From NCBI GenBank assembly GCA_937906285.1, contig CALCWL010000232.1, positions 1 through 15,852 on the forward strand: a stretch of 15,852 bases of DNA, in the 5' to 3' direction. This document shows, piece after piece, positions 14,859-15,852 of the stretch. The stretch's first letter is position 1; each line of letters begins with the position of its first letter. Origin of the DNA: an uncultured Rhodanobacter sp. Its GTDB lineage: Bacteria; Pseudomonadota; Gammaproteobacteria; Xanthomonadales; Rhodanobacteraceae. The notes beneath the pieces are model-generated. The model searched no databases and was not told where the DNA came from. It saw nothing but the letters and a program-made list of their open reading frames with translations. Both the position numbers and the translations under genes were made by a program.

Positions 14859-14886
14859 TTGTTGTACCCCATTGCACTGATACAAT
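14859..14886 (+). promoter_or_regulatory. Promoter candidate for the nuo operon
   Basis: TTGTTG (14859-14864, first three consensus bases) and TACAAT (14881-14886, 5 of 6) are 16 bases apart, with TGA before the -10 box making an extended -10 element. Transcription would begin near 14893, leaving a leader of about 170 bases before nuoA. Assigned by eye; the 5' end is not measured. Confidence 0.55.
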
Positions 14887-14893
14887 GCGCGGA

Positions 14894-14914
14894 TTCGCAA
14901 ACGCGTTTTGCGAA
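14894..14914. repeat. Palindrome at the predicted nuo transcription start
   Basis: TTCGCAAA (14894-14901) and TTTGCGAA (14907-14914) form a perfect 8-bp inverted repeat around CGCGT. It begins about seven bases after the -10 box, so it covers roughly +1 to +21. It could be an operator for a dimeric repressor, or a hairpin protecting the 5' end of the mRNA. Confidence 0.5.
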
Positions 14915-14922
14915 ACATCGGG

Positions 14923-14947
14923 CGCCGGTGGCTTCGGTCAACCGGCG
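14923..14947 (+). repeat. Hairpin in the nuo leader
   Basis: CGCCGGT (14923-14929) pairs with ACCGGCG (14941-14947) across an 11-base loop. No T-tract follows, so it is not an ordinary terminator. It lies in the predicted untranslated leader of nuoA, about 115 bases before the start codon. Confidence 0.4.
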
Positions 14948-15048
14948 TAGTCGGAGGCCCAGGCCACGCCGATGCACCGAACTGGAGTCGTCGGACCGTG
15001 AGTGCTTGATTCAAGTTCCCACCGGTCACTGATGCGCCTGAGCGGCGC

Positions 15049-15054
15049 GGAGGT
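15049..15054 (+). promoter_or_regulatory. Ribosome-binding site deciding the nuoA start
   Basis: GGAGGT lies ten bases before GTG 15065. The frame is open further upstream, including an ATG at 15032, but only the GTG start gives the usual N-terminus MLAEYWP and a 118-residue NuoA. Confidence 0.65.
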
Positions 15055-15064
15055 AGGTTGCATC

Positions 15065-15411
15065 GTGCTCGCCGAATACTGGCCTGTCCTGTTGTTCATC
15101 GCCGTCGCCGCCGGCCTTGGCGTGGTGTTGCTGGTGGTCGGCCTGCTCGCCGGTCCGCGTCGCCCCGAGGCGGAGAAGCTCGCCCCCTACGAATGCGGCT
15201 TCGAGGCATTCGAGGACGCACGCATGCGCTTCGACGTGCGCTATTACCTGCTCGCCATCCTGTTCATCATCTTCGACCTGGAAATCGCCTTCCTGTTTCC
15301 GTGGGCGGTGGTGTTCAAGCAGATCGGCCTGATCGCGCTGATCGAGATGGGGCTGTTCCTGCTGCTGCTGGTGATCGGCTTTGCCTATGTATGGAAGAAG
15401 GGAGCGCTCGA

Positions 15412-15421
<10 letters not shown>
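15065..15421 (+). CDS. nuoA: NADH-quinone oxidoreductase subunit A
   Basis: Small membrane subunit of complex I, at the junction of the hydrophilic arm and the membrane arm near the quinone site. The 118 residues have three membrane segments at about 7-28, 61-81 and 87-109. The conserved loop carries PYECGF (41-46), and the acidic pair Asp71 and Glu73 lies in FDLE at the second segment. The GTG start follows a strong GGAGGT site, and length and N-terminus match the family. It overlaps nuoB by ten bases. A promoter candidate and a long structured leader lie upstream. In E. coli the nuo genes serve aerobic and some anaerobic respiration; the same core role is expected here. Confidence 0.95.

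Positions 15422-15852
<431 letters not shown>

Noticed and set aside
14798..15064. Possible tRNA or secG before nuoA, as in some gammaproteobacteria
   Set aside because: No cloverleaf with matching arms and no CCA end could be built, and no membrane-protein frame like SecG is present.

Overview
This is a high-GC chromosomal window, coding almost entirely on the + strand. Gene order (yceD-rpmF-fabH-fabD-fabG-acpP-fabF-pabB-pabC-mltG-tmk-holB ... pilZ, then nuoA-nuoB) and the proteins themselves point to a gammaproteobacterium of the Xanthomonadales/Lysobacterales. A Rhodanobacteraceae-like genus (Rhodanobacter, Dyella, Luteibacter) is my best guess, but I could not run a search. No rRNA, tRNA, CRISPR array, insertion sequence or phage gene is visible, and no gene looks frameshifted.

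Bases 1-5686 hold the tail of yceD (DUF177), ribosomal protein L32, and the type II fatty-acid synthesis set: FabH (initiation), FabD (malonyl transfer), FabG (reduction), AcpP (carrier) and FabF (elongation). Three Rho-independent-type hairpins interrupt this stretch, after rpmF, fabH and acpP. A good promoter candidate precedes acpP. The cluster is therefore probably several transcription units. plsX, which sits between rpmF and fabH in E. coli, is absent here.

Bases 5698-11452 are a tightly packed operon: pabB, pabC, mltG, tmk, holB and a PIG-L family deacetylase gene. Each of the five junctions is a stop/start overlap (TGATG or ATGA). The first two genes make p-aminobenzoate for folate. 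The next three serve peptidoglycan strand termination, dTTP synthesis and the DNA polymerase III clamp loader.

Bases 10466-14797 are the least ordinary part. In Pseudomonas aeruginosa, holB is followed directly by pilZ. Here a PIG-L deacetylase and a 959-residue GAF-GAF-PAS-GGDEF-EAL protein lie between them. Both cyclic-di-GMP active sites of that protein look intact and it keeps an inhibitory RxxD site. The PilZ that follows is the non-canonical type-IV-pilus kind, without the c-di-GMP-binding motifs, and has its own promoter candidate. A link between cyclic-di-GMP turnover, pilus control and possibly surface-sugar deacetylation is an inference from position only.

Bases 14798-15852 start the NADH:ubiquinone oxidoreductase (complex I) operon, with nuoA complete and nuoB cut by the window end. 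The upstream region has a promoter candidate with an extended -10 box, an 8-bp palindrome at the predicted transcription start, a third copy of the same octamer 60 bp upstream, and a leader of about 170 nt with a further hairpin.
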